Origin: G963664835 sp963664835
GTDB lineage: Bacteria > Chloroflexota > UBA6077 > FW602-bin22 > JBCLEL01
Length of the DNA: 64,000 nt
Assembly (NCBI GenBank): GCA_963664835.2
Contig: CAXXUG010000024.1
Coordinates: 62,001 to 126,000 of the forward strand
Direction: 5' to 3'
The first letter of the stretch is position 1; each line of letters opens with the position of its first letter. The notes beneath the pieces are model-generated. The model was not told where the DNA came from, did no database searches, and saw only the letters and a list, made by a program, of their open reading frames with translations. The position numbers and the translations under genes are program-made. Positions 62,790 to 64,000 of this stretch are shown here, one piece after another.

Positions 62790-62884
62790 TTATTGTCCTC
62801 GTGATTTGAGCTCAAGATCCTAGGCAGGATGATAACACCTTGGCTCGATTCGTGAGACGGGAATGCAGAGTTTACCGTACTACT

Positions 62885-63946
62885 TCAACGAGACGCGAGG
62901 TCGATTTCAGGCAAGGAGGGCGTATTTGCAATGTCTGAGTCGACGGCTCGCACGGAGATCTTGATTACTCCCTCCGCCGGAAGCCCCAACTCGCCAAACG
63001 CCGCCCAACTGAGATCGACGAGTATTGGATATCTGAAGGCGCCACGATCCGTAACTCGGACGATGATACTCTTGCCATTGTCAAGCCGCGTGACCTGCAA
63101 CTGGGTGTCGAAAGGAAACAGATTACTCGCCGCAGTTGTGGGGTCATACATGTCATAAACTTGGCCATTAGCCATCACGTTACCGTGGAAATACTCGCCG
63201 TACCAGGTCGCAACGCCGTGGAGGGCTCTGAATGGCGGCGGTTGAGGCGTGCAGGAGCCTGCCGGCACAATCCCCACCTGCTTGGCGAGATCGCCGGCTA
63301 GGGCGGCGATTACCGTGTTATTACCCACCCAACGGTAGAGCACGTTTCTTTGAAACCTAACGGCTACGACTTGACCAATCGTTTGCGGCGACGAAACGGG
63401 CAGCCCATACAGCTCAAGGGATCGTTTGTCGGATACGTAGGCATTGTAGATCGGCCAATCGCTGACCAACTGGCTGACGCGATGTTCGTAGATTGCCGAG
63501 AAGTCACCGAGTGGATCAGGGGACAAACCGGTTGCCGGAGGGACGAAGGCCTGCGCTCTTAACCATTCGTCGTGTCCAAGCTGAGCGATAAGCTCAAGTG
63601 TATTTAGAAGGGTCACCTGTTCGCTTAGGGGATCCCACTGCAATATGCCTCGCTGCGTAGCCTGACAAACAAAGCCGGAGCAATCGTAACGGTTAGAAAT
63701 CGGGTATCCAAGCTTCTCTGAGCGGCCCAGACGGTCAAATACGCTCCAAAACGGGATGCCGTCCTCATTGGTGATTTCGAAACCGTAATCGTGCGCGCCG
63801 AGAGGGTAGCCGTTGGCCTGAGTGTAGAAGTGTCCGCTCGTGGTGGGATAGTCCAACTCGGTGGCCGTAGCATTTACGGCGGAGCTTGACTGAGGGAGCG
63901 CAAAACTCGATAGCGACAACGCTATCAAGGTCCCGATTCGAAACAC
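62885..63946 (-). CDS. RlpA-like secreted double-psi beta-barrel protein
   Basis: 353 residues from GTG 63946. Signal peptide: IGTLIALSLSSFALPQSSSA. The C-terminal 110 residues form the RlpA-like barrel (GVATWYGEYFHGNVMANGQV, then VYDMYDPTTAAS, IIVRVTDRGAFRYPILVDLS, WAAFGELGLPAEGVI). The catalytic pair of expansin/RlpA barrels would be the first-strand Tyr/Glu area and Asp in VTDRG. The N-terminal part has two repeat-like blocks (FYTQANGYPLGAHDYGFEIT, RLGRSEKLGYPISNRYDCSG) that may bind cell wall. It probably cleaves or binds peptidoglycan. A stand-alone gene. Confidence 0.83.
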   Translation of the reverse strand: MFRIGTLIALSLSSFALPQSSSAVNATATELDYPTTSGHFYTQANGYPLGAHDYGFEITNEDGIPFWSVFDRLGRSEKLGYPISNRYDCSGFVCQATQRGILQWDPLSEQVTLLNTLELIAQLGHDEWLRAQAFVPPATGLSPDPLGDFSAIYEHRVSQLVSDWPIYNAYVSDKRSLELYGLPVSSPQTIGQVVAVRFQRNVLYRWVGNNTVIAALAGDLAKQVGIVPAGSCTPQPPPFRALHGVATWYGEYFHGNVMANGQVYDMYDPTTAASNLFPFDTQLQVTRLDNGKSIIVRVTDRGAFRYPILVDLSWAAFGELGLPAEGVIKISVRAVDSDIANTPSLPEIDLASR

Positions 63947-64000
63947 GTATTTCCCGAACGAACATACGCCAACTCGTCCGGCTTTAGAAAAATATTCTAT

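Noticed and set aside
1..64000. CRISPR array or prophage
   Set aside because: No regularly spaced direct repeats of 24-40 bases, no cas genes, integrase, terminase or capsid genes were found.

Overview
The window looks like bacterial chromosome from a GC-rich, probably free-living aerobic heterotroph. The best guess is a Chloroflexota of the SAR202/Dehalococcoidia type. That rests on secreted lipoproteins with long Thr/Pro linkers, a Thermus-type isocitrate dehydrogenase, ThyX instead of ThyA, and many enolase-superfamily, SDR, MDR and PhyH enzymes. No rRNA or marker-gene tree is available, so the taxonomy is inference.

Layout. 0-2 kb: the start of a gamma-glutamyltransferase gene (cut by the window edge), a CoA-transferase beta subunit and a VOC protein. 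2.3-6.5 kb: an anti-sigma factor, an ECF sigma factor, an FG-GAP/ASPIC protein and a DedA-family protein, every one broken by single-base indels. 6.7-10 kb: a ferritin-like protein, a repeat-bearing gap and malate synthase. 10-19 kb: three consecutive lipoprotein genes built from five copies of a trypsin-fold plus PPC-like module; only one copy keeps the His-Asp-Ser triad. 19-27 kb: accessory oxidative and sugar metabolism (enolase superfamily, ManA, SDR, PhyH dioxygenase, two MDR dehydrogenases) and small proteins. 28-32.6 kb: a thiamine operon thiE-thiD-thiSG-thiO-tenI on the minus strand behind a TPP riboswitch and terminator. 32.6-33.9 kb: a gene-poor stretch with repeats and a compact three-way-junction RNA candidate. 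34-38.5 kb: icd, purE and a DUF815-type ATPase.

38.6-43.6 kb: a GNAT acyltransferase, an N-acylamino acid racemase and an M20 deacylase, translationally coupled, with a divergent D-amino acid aminotransferase. Together they resemble a D-to-L amino acid conversion pathway. 43.7-50.5 kb: a 2-hydroxyacid dehydrogenase, an SDR, a sorbosone-dehydrogenase-like lipoprotein, a metallophosphoesterase, a LysM protein, moaD-moaE and a Cys-rich small protein. 50.5-54.3 kb: six tRNA genes, a large membrane protein, and two facing tRNA-Gln genes enclosing an inverted pair of DnaA boxes. 54.3-64 kb: gltX, rluD, a duplicated-domain DNA methyltransferase, mutL, a CoA-transferase alpha subunit, thyX and an RlpA-like protein.

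Recurring themes: single-base differences in homopolymers suggest local sequence errors (2.3-6.5 kb, 11.08 kb, possibly 62.5 kb); both ubiquitin-like sulfur carriers (ThiS, MoaD) lack a free Gly-Gly end; and gene-poor gaps share small palindromic repeats.
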